This document shows, in pieces, positions 38,593 to 47,867 of a DNA stretch of 64,000 bases (the first letter of the stretch is position 1; every line of letters starts with the position of its first letter). The stretch is from positions 496,001-560,000 of the forward strand of contig NZ_FPBE01000001.1 in NCBI RefSeq assembly GCF_900116625.1. Reading direction: 5' to 3'. The position numbers and the translations under genes were made by a program. The notes beneath the pieces are model-generated. The model did not search any database. It saw nothing but the letters and a program-made list of their open reading frames with translations, and was not told the DNA's origin. Source of the DNA: Idiomarina abyssalis. GTDB lineage: Bacteria > Pseudomonadota > Gammaproteobacteria > Enterobacterales > Alteromonadaceae.

Positions 38593-38614
38593 AGCCCCAC
38601 ACCTACGTGGGGCT
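38593..38614. terminator. Hairpin between convergent prpD and the symporter gene
   Basis: AGCCCCAC (38593-38600) and GTGGGGCT (38607-38614) form a perfect eight-base G+C-rich stem with a six-base loop. The right arm abuts the stop codon of the minus-strand transporter, and only a short T-stretch follows, so it is a moderate bidirectional terminator. Confidence 0.6.
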
Positions 38615-39958
38615 TTATCCTCGCCAAATGACCAGAATAATGAGGATTGGGCAAACAAACTTAACGTACCAGGGCCATATTTTCCAAAACAGGCTTTTAT
38701 CTATATTAGGTGAGCCTTGCTGAAGCGCTTTCAGTAAATGGTTTTGTCGCAGTACCCAAGTTAGCATGATGCCAAACACCAGTGCCATTATCGGTTGCAT
38801 GTAGACGGTGCTGAAGGTAATAACGGCGCCAAAAAGAGTTTCAAAATTATAGATAATGGTTGTAGAAATTGCGGTAACGACCAGGGCAATAATCCACACT
38901 CCACTACTGCGATCACATTTAGCTTCTTCTCGTAGTGCGTTGACAGGAGCTTCAAGCATTGAAATTGACGATGTAATAGCAGCAATAACCATCAACAGGA
39001 AAAAGCCAAAAGACACGAAGAGTCCAGTGTAACCCAGTGCGTCGAACATTGCCGGAAGCACGGTAAAAACTAAGGTATCGGCAGACAGTAAACTGCCATC
39101 CTCTGCATAGATGGGAACACCATTAGACTGAGCGACAAACATCGCTGGTAGAATCAATAGCCCCGCTAAAAACGCGACACTGGTATCGATGCCGGCTACC
39201 CAGGCTGCCGTTTTTGGAATGTTTTCGGAATTCGACAGGTAGGCACCATAAGTCATCATTACGCAGACACCCAGTGACAGGGAGAAAAACGCCTGCCCCA
39301 TGGCACGAATAATCAGGTTTGGATCGGTTATGGTTGAGAAGTCCGGAACCAGATACATTTTCAGGCCTTCAATGGCCCCGTCCTGAGTCAAGATATAGGC
39401 GGACATACCTATCAGCAAAATGAAGAGTAGTGGCATTAGACGTCTTGACCAACGCTCTATTCCATTATTCACGCCTGACCGGACAACATAAACAGTCAGC
39501 AACATGAAGAACACCATGGTTGCCATATTTCTGGACACTGAAAACTCAGTAAACCAAGCGGCGGTTTCCGGCAGACCAATTAAGATCATAAGAGGCTCGA
39601 TCATATAAGATAAAAGCCAACCGGAAACGATGGCATAGAAGCTCAGTATCAAACTCAGCACAATTAAACCAACAATACCTGCCAGTGCGCCTGAACCTCG
39701 AAAAAATGGCTTTGCAGAAAGATTCCTAAGCGACTCAATAGGGTTTTGGCGCCGAATTCTGCCGATAGTAATTTCCGCTACCAGCATAGGGTAAGCCAGA
39801 AGTGCAATCATGATTAAATAAACCAATAAAAATGCACCACCGCCGTTACTGGCAGCTTGTGTTGGGAATCCCCAAATATTACCTACACCGACCGCTGAGC
39901 CAGCGGCGGCTAATATGAAACCTAATCGCGTTGCGAACGCAGGTGATGAATTTGCCAT
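38615..39958 (-). CDS. Sodium-dependent transporter of the neurotransmitter:sodium symporter family
   Basis: The 447-residue protein has about eleven hydrophobic segments and the diagnostic first helix LGFILAAAGSAVGVGNIWGFP with the unwound sodium/substrate site. This is the LeuT-like NSS family, which in bacteria usually imports amino acids with Na+. It begins 33 bases after ansA on the same strand, suggesting it belongs to a sppA-ansA-transporter unit and may bring in an amino acid for catabolism. The substrate cannot be predicted with confidence. The sodium coupling suits a marine organism. Confidence 0.9.
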   Translation of the reverse strand: MANSSPAFATRLGFILAAAGSAVGVGNIWGFPTQAASNGGGAFLLVYLIMIALLAYPMLVAEITIGRIRRQNPIESLRNLSAKPFFRGSGALAGIVGLIVLSLILSFYAIVSGWLLSYMIEPLMILIGLPETAAWFTEFSVSRNMATMVFFMLLTVYVVRSGVNNGIERWSRRLMPLLFILLIGMSAYILTQDGAIEGLKMYLVPDFSTITDPNLIIRAMGQAFFSLSLGVCVMMTYGAYLSNSENIPKTAAWVAGIDTSVAFLAGLLILPAMFVAQSNGVPIYAEDGSLLSADTLVFTVLPAMFDALGYTGLFVSFGFFLLMVIAAITSSISMLEAPVNALREEAKCDRSSGVWIIALVVTAISTTIIYNFETLFGAVITFSTVYMQPIMALVFGIMLTWVLRQNHLLKALQQGSPNIDKSLFWKIWPWYVKFVCPILIILVIWRG

Positions 39959-39991
39959 GGTTCTTCTTATTATTATTTAAGCAATATCAAA

Positions 39992-41005
39992 TTATGGCGG
40001 AGTTAATTCGCCGCGTAAATTCTTCTGTAACAGCTTTTGCATTTTGTTTTGGTTTAAGTCTTGCGAAAGCACGTAATGCAGCTTGGTAAGAGCCGCTTCA
40101 ATGGTCATATCGGCACCGGATACAATACCCAGTTCAGCCAGAGCATTTCCCGTCGCGTAGCCATCCATATTGACACGCCCACGGAAGCACTGCGTGCAGT
40201 TAAGAATTGTAATGCCCTGATCTATACCTGTTTCCAGGCTTTTCAGTAAAGCGTTATCCTGCGGCGCATTTCCGACACCGTAACTTTGTAAAATCATTGC
40301 TTTTACTGGCTGTTGCAATTGGTTTTGTATAATTTTGGCTGAGATACCAGGGTAAAGCATTACAACCCCAATTGGCTGGGGCGTCATCTCAATGACCTTG
40401 AGCTCATGGGTCAAGGGTTCCGACAGTTCACCAGCGTTCAGCTGAATCTGAATACCCGCTTCAAGTAGGGAGGGGTAATTCGGTGAGGCAAAAGCATTAA
40501 AGCCGTTAGCGTCAGCTTTGGTTGAGCGATTTCCCCGATACAAAGTATTGTTAAAAAACAGACCGACTTCTGGAATAGGGTAGTTAGCTGCAACATAAAG
40601 TGAATTAAGCAAATTAGTCTGACCATCTGAGCGCAGTGCGGCCAGAGGAATTTGAGAGCCAGTTACAATAACGGGCTTACTCAAATTTTGCAGCATAAAG
40701 GAGAGAGCTGAAGCTGTATAAGCCATGGTGTCGGTTCCGTGTAGGATCACGAAACCATCGTAGTCTGCGTAGTTTTGTTCAATATCCCGAGCTATGGTTA
40801 CCCAATCAGATGGTGCCATATTGGATGAGTCCATTAATGGGCAGTATTCATTAATGGTAAATTCCGGCATCTCATCACGAAAAAATTCGGGCATATTTTC
40901 AACGCATTGGCTCAGGTGCCCCGCAACCGGAACATAACCCTGAGCTGATTTTTTCATACCGATAGTGCCGCCCGTATAGGCGACGTAAATCTTTTTACGC
41001 GGCAA
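39992..41005 (-). CDS. ansA: L-asparaginase I, cytoplasmic
   Basis: AnsA hydrolyses asparagine to aspartate and ammonia. The 337-residue product (E. coli 338) lacks a signal peptide and has the catalytic threonine T11 in YTGGTIG and the second active site HGTDTM at 89-94. It starts 38 bases after sppA on the same strand; sppA-ansA is also the E. coli order. A symporter gene follows closely. Confidence 0.96.
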   Translation of the reverse strand: MPRKKIYVAYTGGTIGMKKSAQGYVPVAGHLSQCVENMPEFFRDEMPEFTINEYCPLMDSSNMAPSDWVTIARDIEQNYADYDGFVILHGTDTMAYTASALSFMLQNLSKPVIVTGSQIPLAALRSDGQTNLLNSLYVAANYPIPEVGLFFNNTLYRGNRSTKADANGFNAFASPNYPSLLEAGIQIQLNAGELSEPLTHELKVIEMTPQPIGVVMLYPGISAKIIQNQLQQPVKAMILQSYGVGNAPQDNALLKSLETGIDQGITILNCTQCFRGRVNMDGYATGNALAELGIVSGADMTIEAALTKLHYVLSQDLNQNKMQKLLQKNLRGELTPP

Positions 41006-41043
41006 AGTTTACTCCCTTACTCTACAAAGTAACCGCGATAATT

Positions 41044-42897
41044 CTATCGCGGTTGAGGGCAGAGTGCACAATAAGAGTAAACATTTTTAGGGTCATCAAA
41101 GTTCTGCAAAACAGCAGTTTCTGATTTCACTTTATTCAAAGTACCCATTAACCAGTGTTGTGAACTGATATTCGGCGTTGGCAGGTAATCTGAACTGCTG
41201 TTAAATAAGTCAGCGAGAAACTTCTCTTTTGAAGATAGCTCTTGCTTAACAATATTCACATCGTAATCATCAATGGCTGCAAGTTCAGCCGCAAGCGCAA
41301 TGGAATCATCATAATCACCTAATTGGTCAACCAGCCCAAATTCCATAGCTTGCTGTCCCGTCCATATACGACCCTGAGCAACTTCATGAACATCATCACG
41401 AGACATATTACGCGCATTGCTGACAATGCTTAGGAAGTTTTCGTAAGTGGTTTCAACAGAACGCTGTATGAGTGTTTTCTGATAATCGGTCATTTCTTCA
41501 AGCGGATTCAGTGACGAAATCTCTGTTGTACTCACAGTGTCACTGTGAATTCCGATAGCCGCAAAACTGTCTTCCAACGTCATTAGCAGGCCAAAGACGC
41601 CAATTGAACCTGTAATTGTTGTTGGTGCCGCAATAATTTTGTCTGCATCAGCGGCAATCCAGTAGCCACCAGAAGCCGCTACGGAGCTCATGGACGCAAT
41701 AACAGGAATGCCCGCTTCTTTTGCCTGTAAAATCTCCTGGCGAATAATTTCTGACGCAAAAGCACTGCCGCCAGGACTGTCTATTCGAAGTACGATTGCT
41801 TTGGTCTGCTCGTTATTACGCGCGTCGCGAATAAGCTTTGCTGTGCTGTCTCCGCCAATCATACCGGCTTTTTGTGAACCATTAACTATCTGACCACGAG
41901 CAACTATAACGGCAATTTGGTTGCGGTCTTTCGGTTTCAGGCTTTCCGGAACGACTTTCTCAGAAGCTAAGTAATTGTCGAAAGTAATATGACGGAATGT
42001 ATCTTCTTCTTTGTCATGTCCGGCTAAGTTGATAAGTTCATTGCGAACTTCTGTCCGGGTACGTAAAGCGTCAACTAAATTCGTTTCTAACGCCATTTTA
42101 GCCATATCGCCATTGGCATTATTAAATGCTGACATGTAGTCATCTATTTTACCGCTTGTAACCAACGGATTAATGTTTCGGGCAGCGGTAACATCTGCAT
42201 GGAAAGTTTCCCACAATGCAGAATACAAGAACTCATTGGCTTCGCGCGCTTCCTCTGACATATCATTGCGAATGAAAGGTTCAACCGCGGCTTTAAATTT
42301 ACCGACTTTGAACACGTGCGGCTGAACTTTAAGTTTGTCCAGTAGCTCCTTAAAGTAAACCTGAGTATAATCAAGCCCTTCGAAAACTACCGCACCCATT
42401 GGGTTCAGATAAAGCTGATCGGCGTGCGCCGCCAGGTAGTACTGATGTTGCATATAGTAGTCAGCATTACTGATAATTGGCTTCCCTGAGGTACGGAAAT
42501 CATTCAATGCATCAGCAACTGCACGCAGTTTATTCAAGCCACTGGGGTATAAGTTTTGGAGGTTCAGGTATAGCGCACCGATACGTTCGTCAGTTTTAGC
42601 TTTCTCAATTGAGTCGATAACATCAGACAACAGCACCTCAGGAACTTCGTCTCCGCTCCCCAATGCTTCATTTAGGAACTTATCAAACGGGTCAACCCAG
42701 GTCTTTTCTTCAACTAACATGCCATTTGGATTAAGAACCATAATTCCATTTTCAGGAACCTCAATAGGATCTTCTCCCTGCATTAAGCTCGCGATAAAAA
42801 TTGCCAGAATAATAAAAAACACAAGGTTCAAAATGAACTTGCGAGTACCGTTGATTATTTTCCACAAATAACTGAAGATTGACCCGACTGAACGCAT
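41044..42897 (-). CDS. sppA: Signal peptide peptidase SppA, 67K type
   Basis: SppA degrades cleaved signal peptides in the inner membrane, facing the periplasm. The 617-residue product (E. coli 618) has an N-terminal anchor (about 20-42), two tandem domains, the lysine general base K202 in GKFKAAVEPF and the nucleophile S378 in SPGGSAFASE. It diverges from ydjA across 108 bases and is followed by ansA, as in enteric bacteria. Confidence 0.96.
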   Translation of the reverse strand: MRSVGSIFSYLWKIINGTRKFILNLVFFIILAIFIASLMQGEDPIEVPENGIMVLNPNGMLVEEKTWVDPFDKFLNEALGSGDEVPEVLLSDVIDSIEKAKTDERIGALYLNLQNLYPSGLNKLRAVADALNDFRTSGKPIISNADYYMQHQYYLAAHADQLYLNPMGAVVFEGLDYTQVYFKELLDKLKVQPHVFKVGKFKAAVEPFIRNDMSEEAREANEFLYSALWETFHADVTAARNINPLVTSGKIDDYMSAFNNANGDMAKMALETNLVDALRTRTEVRNELINLAGHDKEEDTFRHITFDNYLASEKVVPESLKPKDRNQIAVIVARGQIVNGSQKAGMIGGDSTAKLIRDARNNEQTKAIVLRIDSPGGSAFASEIIRQEILQAKEAGIPVIASMSSVAASGGYWIAADADKIIAAPTTITGSIGVFGLLMTLEDSFAAIGIHSDTVSTTEISSLNPLEEMTDYQKTLIQRSVETTYENFLSIVSNARNMSRDDVHEVAQGRIWTGQQAMEFGLVDQLGDYDDSIALAAELAAIDDYDVNIVKQELSSKEKFLADLFNSSSDYLPTPNISSQHWLMGTLNKVKSETAVLQNFDDPKNVYSYCALCPQPR

Positions 42898-42969
42898 AGT
42901 TAATTCTCATTTGCTAATTTAAATTGGCCTTAGCATATCGAATGTCTGAGCGACAGACTAGTCAGAGAA

Positions 42970-42986
42970 TGTAACTAAGCGTTACA
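42970..42986. promoter_or_regulatory. Inverted repeat between sppA and ydjA
   Basis: TGTAAC and GTTACA flank five bases, 20 bases before the ydjA start. A second repeat, GTCTG-N5-CAGAC, lies at 42944-42958. Both have the form of dyad operators for a dimeric regulator, but I cannot name the protein. Confidence 0.3.
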
Positions 42987-43005
42987 CATTGAAAAAGGTT
43001 GATGT

Positions 43006-43572
43006 ATGAAAGCGGAAGAATTACTAACAACTCGTTCCTCTATGCCGCGTTTAAACGAACCGGGACCTACACAAGAACAGCTCGAATTAATACAGGCAGC
43101 AGCCGTGCGAGCACCTGATCACATGGGGCTAGCACCTTATCAATTTATTTTGTTTCAAGGCAAAGAAAGGCAAGTTCTTGCGGATGTTTACCAGCAGGCG
43201 GCCCGGCTTAACGATTTTTCTGAAACGGTCGTCGAGCAAGCAGGGCAGTTGCCTTTTCGTGCGCCTTTAGTGATAGCTTCGTGTTTACGGCTTCAGGACC
43301 ATAAAAAAGTCCCGCGTGACGAACAACTTTGTACAGTAGCCTGCGCGACTCACGGTATGCAGCAAGCGGCGTTTGCTCAAGGTATTGGAGCAATTTGGCG
43401 GACGGGATGGATGGCTGAGGATGACTTTATCAAGGAGCAGTTAGGGTTATCAGTAGATGATGCCATAGTTGGCTTTCTGTACGTAGGGACGCCTGCTGTC
43501 CCTACGCCAGTAAAACCGCAAAAAGATCCGTCACCGTTCTTTATAAACGGCAACGACCTGGTGCTGGATTAA
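43006..43572 (+). CDS. ydjA: Nitroreductase family protein YdjA
   Basis: The 188-residue FMN-dependent NAD(P)H oxidoreductase belongs to the small YdjA branch. The RRSMPRL-like start ([15 protein letters not shown]), the [13 protein letters not shown] segment and [10 protein letters not shown] match E. coli YdjA closely. Its physiological substrate is unknown. It is next to sppA as in E. coli, but divergent. Its stop codon overlaps the end of convergent asnS by four bases. AAAGG precedes the ATG. Confidence 0.9.
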   Translation: MKAEELLTTRSSMPRLNEPGPTQEQLELIQAAAVRAPDHMGLAPYQFILFQGKERQVLADVYQQAARLNDFSETVVEQAGQLPFRAPLVIASCLRLQDHKKVPRDEQLCTVACATHGMQQAAFAQGIGAIWRTGWMAEDDFIKEQLGLSVDDAIVGFLYVGTPAVPTPVKPQKDPSPFFINGNDLVLD

Positions 43573-44969
43573 AATTCAGCACTTTTCGGAGCTCGTGGGA
43601 ATGGAATCACGTCACGAATGTTTTGCACACCGGTGACGTAAGCGACTAAGCGTTCAAAGCCCAGTCCAAAGCCTGCGTGAGGAACAGTACCGTAACGGCG
43701 CAAATCTCGGTAGAAACCGTATTCTTCCTTCGGCAGGTTCATTTCTTCAATTCGCTGGTCAAGAACGTCAAGACGCTCTTCACGCGCAGAGCCACCGATG
43801 ATCTCACCAATACCCGGAGCCAGAACGTCCATTGCAGCAACGGTTTTGCCATCTTCGTTCTGACGCATATAAAAGGCTTTAATATCACGCGGGTAGTTTT
43901 TCAGAATAATCGGTGCACCCACATGTTCTTCGGCTAAATAACGTTCGTGCTCTGACTGCAAATCCACACCCCATTCAACCGGGTACTCAAACTTTTTATC
44001 GCAGTTTTTCAGTATTTCGATGGCATCGGTGTAGTCCATATGCACGAAATCATTATTAACTATGGCTTCCAGACGGCTGATAGCGTCAGGGTTAATGCGC
44101 TCGGCAAAGAACGCCATGTCGTCCGGACGTTCTTCAAGTATGGCTTTAAAGACATATTTCAACATAGCTTCTGCTAAGCCTGCTATGTCGTCTAATGTTG
44201 CAAACGCTAACTCTGGCTCAACCATCCAAAATTCAGACAAGTGACGGCTGGTGTTTGAGTTTTCGGCGCGGAACGTCGGCCCAAAGGTGTAGACTTTAGA
44301 CAACGAACAGGCATAAGACTCAACGTTTAGCTGACCTGAAACGGTCAGAAAAGCTTCTTTACCAAAAAAGTCCTCTGAAAAGTCGACTTCACCTTTGTCG
44401 GTTTTTGGAATATTCAGCATATCCAGCGTTGAAACACGGAACATCTCACCGGCACCTTCGCAATCGGAGGTGGTGATGATAGGCGTACTTACCCAAAGAT
44501 ACCCCTGCTCGTGAAAAAAGCGATGAACGGCCTGCGATAATGCATTACGAACACGCATAACGGCACCAGTAATGTTTGTACGGGGACGCAGGTGAGCGTA
44601 TTCGCGTAAATACTCCATGCTATGACGCTTTGGCGACATAGGGTAGGTGTCTGGATCTTCAACCCAGCCATAAACGTGAACTTTGGTTGCCTGCAGTTCA
44701 AATGACTGCCCTTTGCCCTGAGAGGGAACAACAACACCCGTAATAGCAACAGAACAACCGGTGGTCAGCTTCTGAACTTCGTTACTGTAATTGGGGAGTT
44801 CTGCCGGAACAACGGCCTGAATGGCATCAAAACATGAGCCATCGTGCAGGTTAATAAAGGAAATACCGGCTTTTGAGTCACGGCGAGTGCGCACCCAGCC
44901 CCGGACTGTGACGGTTTCATCGACAGCGATTTTTCCTGCCAGAACATCCACTACAGAAGCATACGACAT
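43569..44969 (-). CDS. asnS: Asparaginyl-tRNA synthetase
   Basis: AsnS charges tRNA-Asn directly with asparagine. The 466-residue class IIb enzyme has an N-terminal OB anticodon-binding domain (about 15-100), motif 2 [16 protein letters not shown] and motif 3 [10 protein letters not shown], and ends in [11 protein letters not shown] as E. coli AsnS does. It converges on ydjA and diverges from a small membrane protein gene. Presence of AsnS implies that the indirect GatCAB route for Asn is not required. Confidence 0.98.
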   Translation of the reverse strand: MSYASVVDVLAGKIAVDETVTVRGWVRTRRDSKAGISFINLHDGSCFDAIQAVVPAELPNYSNEVQKLTTGCSVAITGVVVPSQGKGQSFELQATKVHVYGWVEDPDTYPMSPKRHSMEYLREYAHLRPRTNITGAVMRVRNALSQAVHRFFHEQGYLWVSTPIITTSDCEGAGEMFRVSTLDMLNIPKTDKGEVDFSEDFFGKEAFLTVSGQLNVESYACSLSKVYTFGPTFRAENSNTSRHLSEFWMVEPELAFATLDDIAGLAEAMLKYVFKAILEERPDDMAFFAERINPDAISRLEAIVNNDFVHMDYTDAIEILKNCDKKFEYPVEWGVDLQSEHERYLAEEHVGAPIILKNYPRDIKAFYMRQNEDGKTVAAMDVLAPGIGEIIGGSAREERLDVLDQRIEEMNLPKEEYGFYRDLRRYGTVPHAGFGLGFERLVAYVTGVQNIRDVIPFPRAPKSAEF

Positions 44970-45076
44970 GAGTTGGTTTTCTCCGAAATTTACACTATTT
45001 TGCTATAGAAAGGTTGCTATGTTACCTCGGTTTGGCGCAGACTCAAGTATAACCCCTGAGAACAGAGAGAAAAATT

Positions 45077-45436
45077 ATGAAAAGGGGATCCTTAGCGGAT
45101 TTAAAGCGAGTACCATTTTGGTCCCGTGTTTTAGGATGGCTGTCCATTTGTGGCTGGCTTATCTTTGTGGTTGCTGCCATTGTTTTTAATTATGCGAAGC
45201 CTGAACGCAATACCATTCTAACCGAAATTTTCGGCATTTCGGTACGTGACTATTGGCACATTACTTTAGGTGACTTATTCGTCATTCTTTTAGTCGTTGG
45301 GCTGCTTGTTAGTCTGCTGAGCTTTGTTCTTAATTACGTTCTTTTTCGCCAGGACAAGCAGCATTTATGGATTAACATTATGATATTAATCATGAGTTGC
45401 TTAGGTGGCTTATCGCTTTATTTCTTTGGCTTCTAA
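45077..45436 (+). CDS. Uncharacterised small membrane protein, three predicted helices
   Basis: I do not recognise this 119-residue protein. It has hydrophobic segments at about 19-40, 65-90 and 98-119, a basic N-terminus (MKRGSLADLKR) and a charged loop after the first helix, giving a predicted inner-membrane protein with its N-terminus in the cytoplasm. GAGAG precedes the ATG. It diverges from asnS and its stop overlaps bioA on the opposite strand by four bases, so it is a single-gene unit. Coding bias and the ribosome site support a real gene. Confidence 0.75.
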   Translation: MKRGSLADLKRVPFWSRVLGWLSICGWLIFVVAAIVFNYAKPERNTILTEIFGISVRDYWHITLGDLFVILLVVGLLVSLLSFVLNYVLFRQDKQHLWINIMILIMSCLGGLSLYFFGF

Positions 45437-46728
45437 ACCTGGCCGTTGTCCTGGTTTTCGACATAGTCTTTCATCGCATATGTAAGCTTACTGAGCTCTT
45501 CCGCAGTAATCACATAAGGCGGCATAATGTAGAGCAAACGGCCAAAAGGCCGAATCCAGACACATAATTCAATAAACCGCTTTTGTGCACTGGCTACGTC
45601 AATAGGCTGTTCCATTTCCAGTACGCCAATAGCTCCAAATACACGAGCGTCTTTTACTGATTTATATTCTCCTAACGGAAGAAGTTCCTTTTTTAATTGT
45701 TTCTCTATTTTTTTGACTTGTTGTTGCCAGTTACCTTCAGCAATAATTGCCAATGATTCTGCTGCAACCGCGCATGCTAAGGGATTGCCCATAAAAGTAG
45801 GTCCATGCATCAAAGCACCGCCCCCGGGCCCCTGACCAATAGTTTCTGCTACCTTTTTCGTGGTTAACGTAGCAGCTAATGTCATGTAGCCACCGGTAAG
45901 AGCTTTACCCACACAAAGGATATCAGGAGTCACATCGGCGTGTTCACAGGCGAACAACTTACCGGTGCGACCAAAGCCGGTAGCAATTTCATCGGCAATG
46001 AGCAGTACATTGAAGTCATCACAGAGTTTGCGTATAAGCCTAAGGTATTCCGGGTGGTAAAACCGCATACCGCCTGCGCCCTGAACAATAGGCTCAAGTA
46101 TGACCGCCGCAAGCTCACCATGAAACTGTTCAAACCAAAGTCGAAGCTGCTGACCTGCGTCGTCTGTCCATTCGTCATTGGGGGTTAATGTTGGCGCATC
46201 CGCAAAAAGCTGTGAGTTAATTGCTTTATTAAACAGATGATGCATGCCGTTGACGGGGTCACAAACTGACATCGCTTTAAAGGTGTCGCCGTGGTATCCA
46301 CCTTTTACTGTCAGCAGGCGATGCTTTTCCGGGCGCTCCTGAGCCAGCCAAAACTGCAGAGCCATTTTTATCGCGACTTCAACACTTACAGAGCCGGAGT
46401 CGGCAATGAATACTCGCTCCAGTTCATCAGGCGTCAAATCAACAAGCTGTTTAGCGAGATCAATCGCGGGCTGATGGGTGATACCGCCAAACATAACGTG
46501 GCTCATTTTGTCGATTTGGCCGTGCGCAACTGAGTCTAAGCGAGAGTTACGGTACCCATGAATCACAGCCCACCAGGACGACATACCGTCAATTACCTCG
46601 GCTCCATTTTCAAAAGTGAGCGAGCAACCTTTCGCAGACTCCACTTTATAAGCGGGTAACGGGTTAAGCATAGAAGTGTAGGGGTGCCAGATATGCTGTC
46701 GATCAAACTCAATATCGCTTATGCTCAT
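45433..46728 (-). CDS. bioA: Adenosylmethionine-8-amino-7-oxononanoate aminotransferase
   Basis: BioA makes 7,8-diaminononanoate from KAPA using S-adenosylmethionine as amino donor, the third step of biotin ring assembly. The 431-residue class III aminotransferase has the PLP lysine K275 in CVGKALTGGY and the N-terminal HIWHPYTSM that marks BioA. It diverges from bioB-bioF-bioC-bioD, the enteric arrangement, so one intergenic region may control the whole pathway. Confidence 0.97.
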   Translation of the reverse strand: MSISDIEFDRQHIWHPYTSMLNPLPAYKVESAKGCSLTFENGAEVIDGMSSWWAVIHGYRNSRLDSVAHGQIDKMSHVMFGGITHQPAIDLAKQLVDLTPDELERVFIADSGSVSVEVAIKMALQFWLAQERPEKHRLLTVKGGYHGDTFKAMSVCDPVNGMHHLFNKAINSQLFADAPTLTPNDEWTDDAGQQLRLWFEQFHGELAAVILEPIVQGAGGMRFYHPEYLRLIRKLCDDFNVLLIADEIATGFGRTGKLFACEHADVTPDILCVGKALTGGYMTLAATLTTKKVAETIGQGPGGGALMHGPTFMGNPLACAVAAESLAIIAEGNWQQQVKKIEKQLKKELLPLGEYKSVKDARVFGAIGVLEMEQPIDVASAQKRFIELCVWIRPFGRLLYIMPPYVITAEELSKLTYAMKDYVENQDNGQV

Positions 46729-46739
46729 AAATTAATCTG

Positions 46740-46793
46740 TTGTAAAGTATATAATTCAAAGTATATTGACAGTGTATCGAGCTGAATTATTCT
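46740..46793. promoter_or_regulatory. bioA/bioB divergent control region with promoter
   Basis: On the plus strand TTGACA (46766-46771) and TATTCT (46788-46793) are 16 bases apart, giving a good bioB promoter. TTGTAAAGT (46740-46748) and TATTGACAG (46764-46772) resemble the two arms of the BirA operator (TTGTAAACC and GGTTTACAA), but the right arm matches at only five of nine bases and the spacing is 15 rather than 16. The second arm overlaps the -35 element, where a repressor would act. I regard the promoter as likely and the operator as tentative. Confidence 0.45.
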
Positions 46794-46829
46794 AGTCGAC
46801 CATAATTTGCCAAGCATATGAGATTTACC

Positions 46830-47867
46830 ATGTCACAAGTTCGCAATGACTGGACCATTGAAGAGGTTCAGGAGCTGTTACAAAAACCATTGAATGATTT
46901 AGTTTTTGAAGCACAAACCGTGCATCGCCAGCACTTTAATCCGAACGAAGTTCAGGTCAGTACCTTACTATCGATTAAAACCGGTGCGTGCCCCGAAGAC
47001 TGCAAATACTGCCCGCAAAGCGCGCATTATCATACGGGGCTGGATCGTGAGCGCTTGATGGCTGTAGAAAGTGTGTTGGCAGAAGCTCAGGCTGCGAAAG
47101 AAAAGGGTGCCAGTCGTTTTTGTATGGGCGCCGCATGGCGTAACCCGAAAGACCGCGACATGCCTTACGTTATTGAAATGATAAAAGGCGTCAAAGCATT
47201 AGGCCTAGAAAGCTGCATGACACTTGGCATGCTAAGCAATGAACAGGCGAAAATGCTGCAGCAGGCGGGGCTCGATTATTACAATCACAATTTGGATACC
47301 TCACCAGAGTTTTACGGTGACATTATTACGACCAGAACTTATCAGGACCGCCTGAATACCCTGAATAATGTTCGCGACGCAGGTATGAAAGTCTGCGCAG
47401 GCGGTATTGTTGGTATGGGTGAGAGTGTGACCGATCGTGCGTCTTTATTAGTACAGTTGGCTAACTTACCAAAACACCCTGAAAGTGTTCCCATTAATAT
47501 GCTGGTAAAAGTTGAAGGTACACCATTTGCCAAGCTGGAAGACTTAGATAACTTTGAGTTTGTACGGACGGTCGCTGTTGCGCGTATTCTAATGCCGGCT
47601 TCGCACGTTCGCTTGTCAGCTGGTCGCGAAGACATGAACGACGAAATGCAGGCGTTGTGTTTTCTCGCTGGTGCCAACTCAATATTCTATGGCGAAAAGT
47701 TACTGACAACGGCAAACCCTGAAGCAGATGCTGATTTGCGATTGTTTGAGCGTCTGGGAATAACACCGGAACAACGTGATGGATACGATGACGAAGTCCA
47801 TACTGCAGTAATAGAGGACGCTATTCAGGAACAGCAAAACCCTGTGCGCTATTACGACGCTTCATAG
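46830..47867 (+). CDS. bioB: Biotin synthase
   Basis: BioB inserts sulfur into dethiobiotin using radical SAM chemistry and an auxiliary 2Fe-2S cluster. The cluster motif CPEDCKYC follows TLLSIKTGA, and [11 protein letters not shown] and RLSAGREDM are conserved. An ATG at 46818 gives 349 residues and one at 46830 gives 345; I favour 46830 because GAG is spaced seven bases before it and E. coli BioB begins nearby, but either is possible. The TAG shares one base with the bioF GTG. Confidence 0.96.
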   Translation: MSQVRNDWTIEEVQELLQKPLNDLVFEAQTVHRQHFNPNEVQVSTLLSIKTGACPEDCKYCPQSAHYHTGLDRERLMAVESVLAEAQAAKEKGASRFCMGAAWRNPKDRDMPYVIEMIKGVKALGLESCMTLGMLSNEQAKMLQQAGLDYYNHNLDTSPEFYGDIITTRTYQDRLNTLNNVRDAGMKVCAGGIVGMGESVTDRASLLVQLANLPKHPESVPINMLVKVEGTPFAKLEDLDNFEFVRTVAVARILMPASHVRLSAGREDMNDEMQALCFLAGANSIFYGEKLLTTANPEADADLRLFERLGITPEQRDGYDDEVHTAVIEDAIQEQQNPVRYYDAS

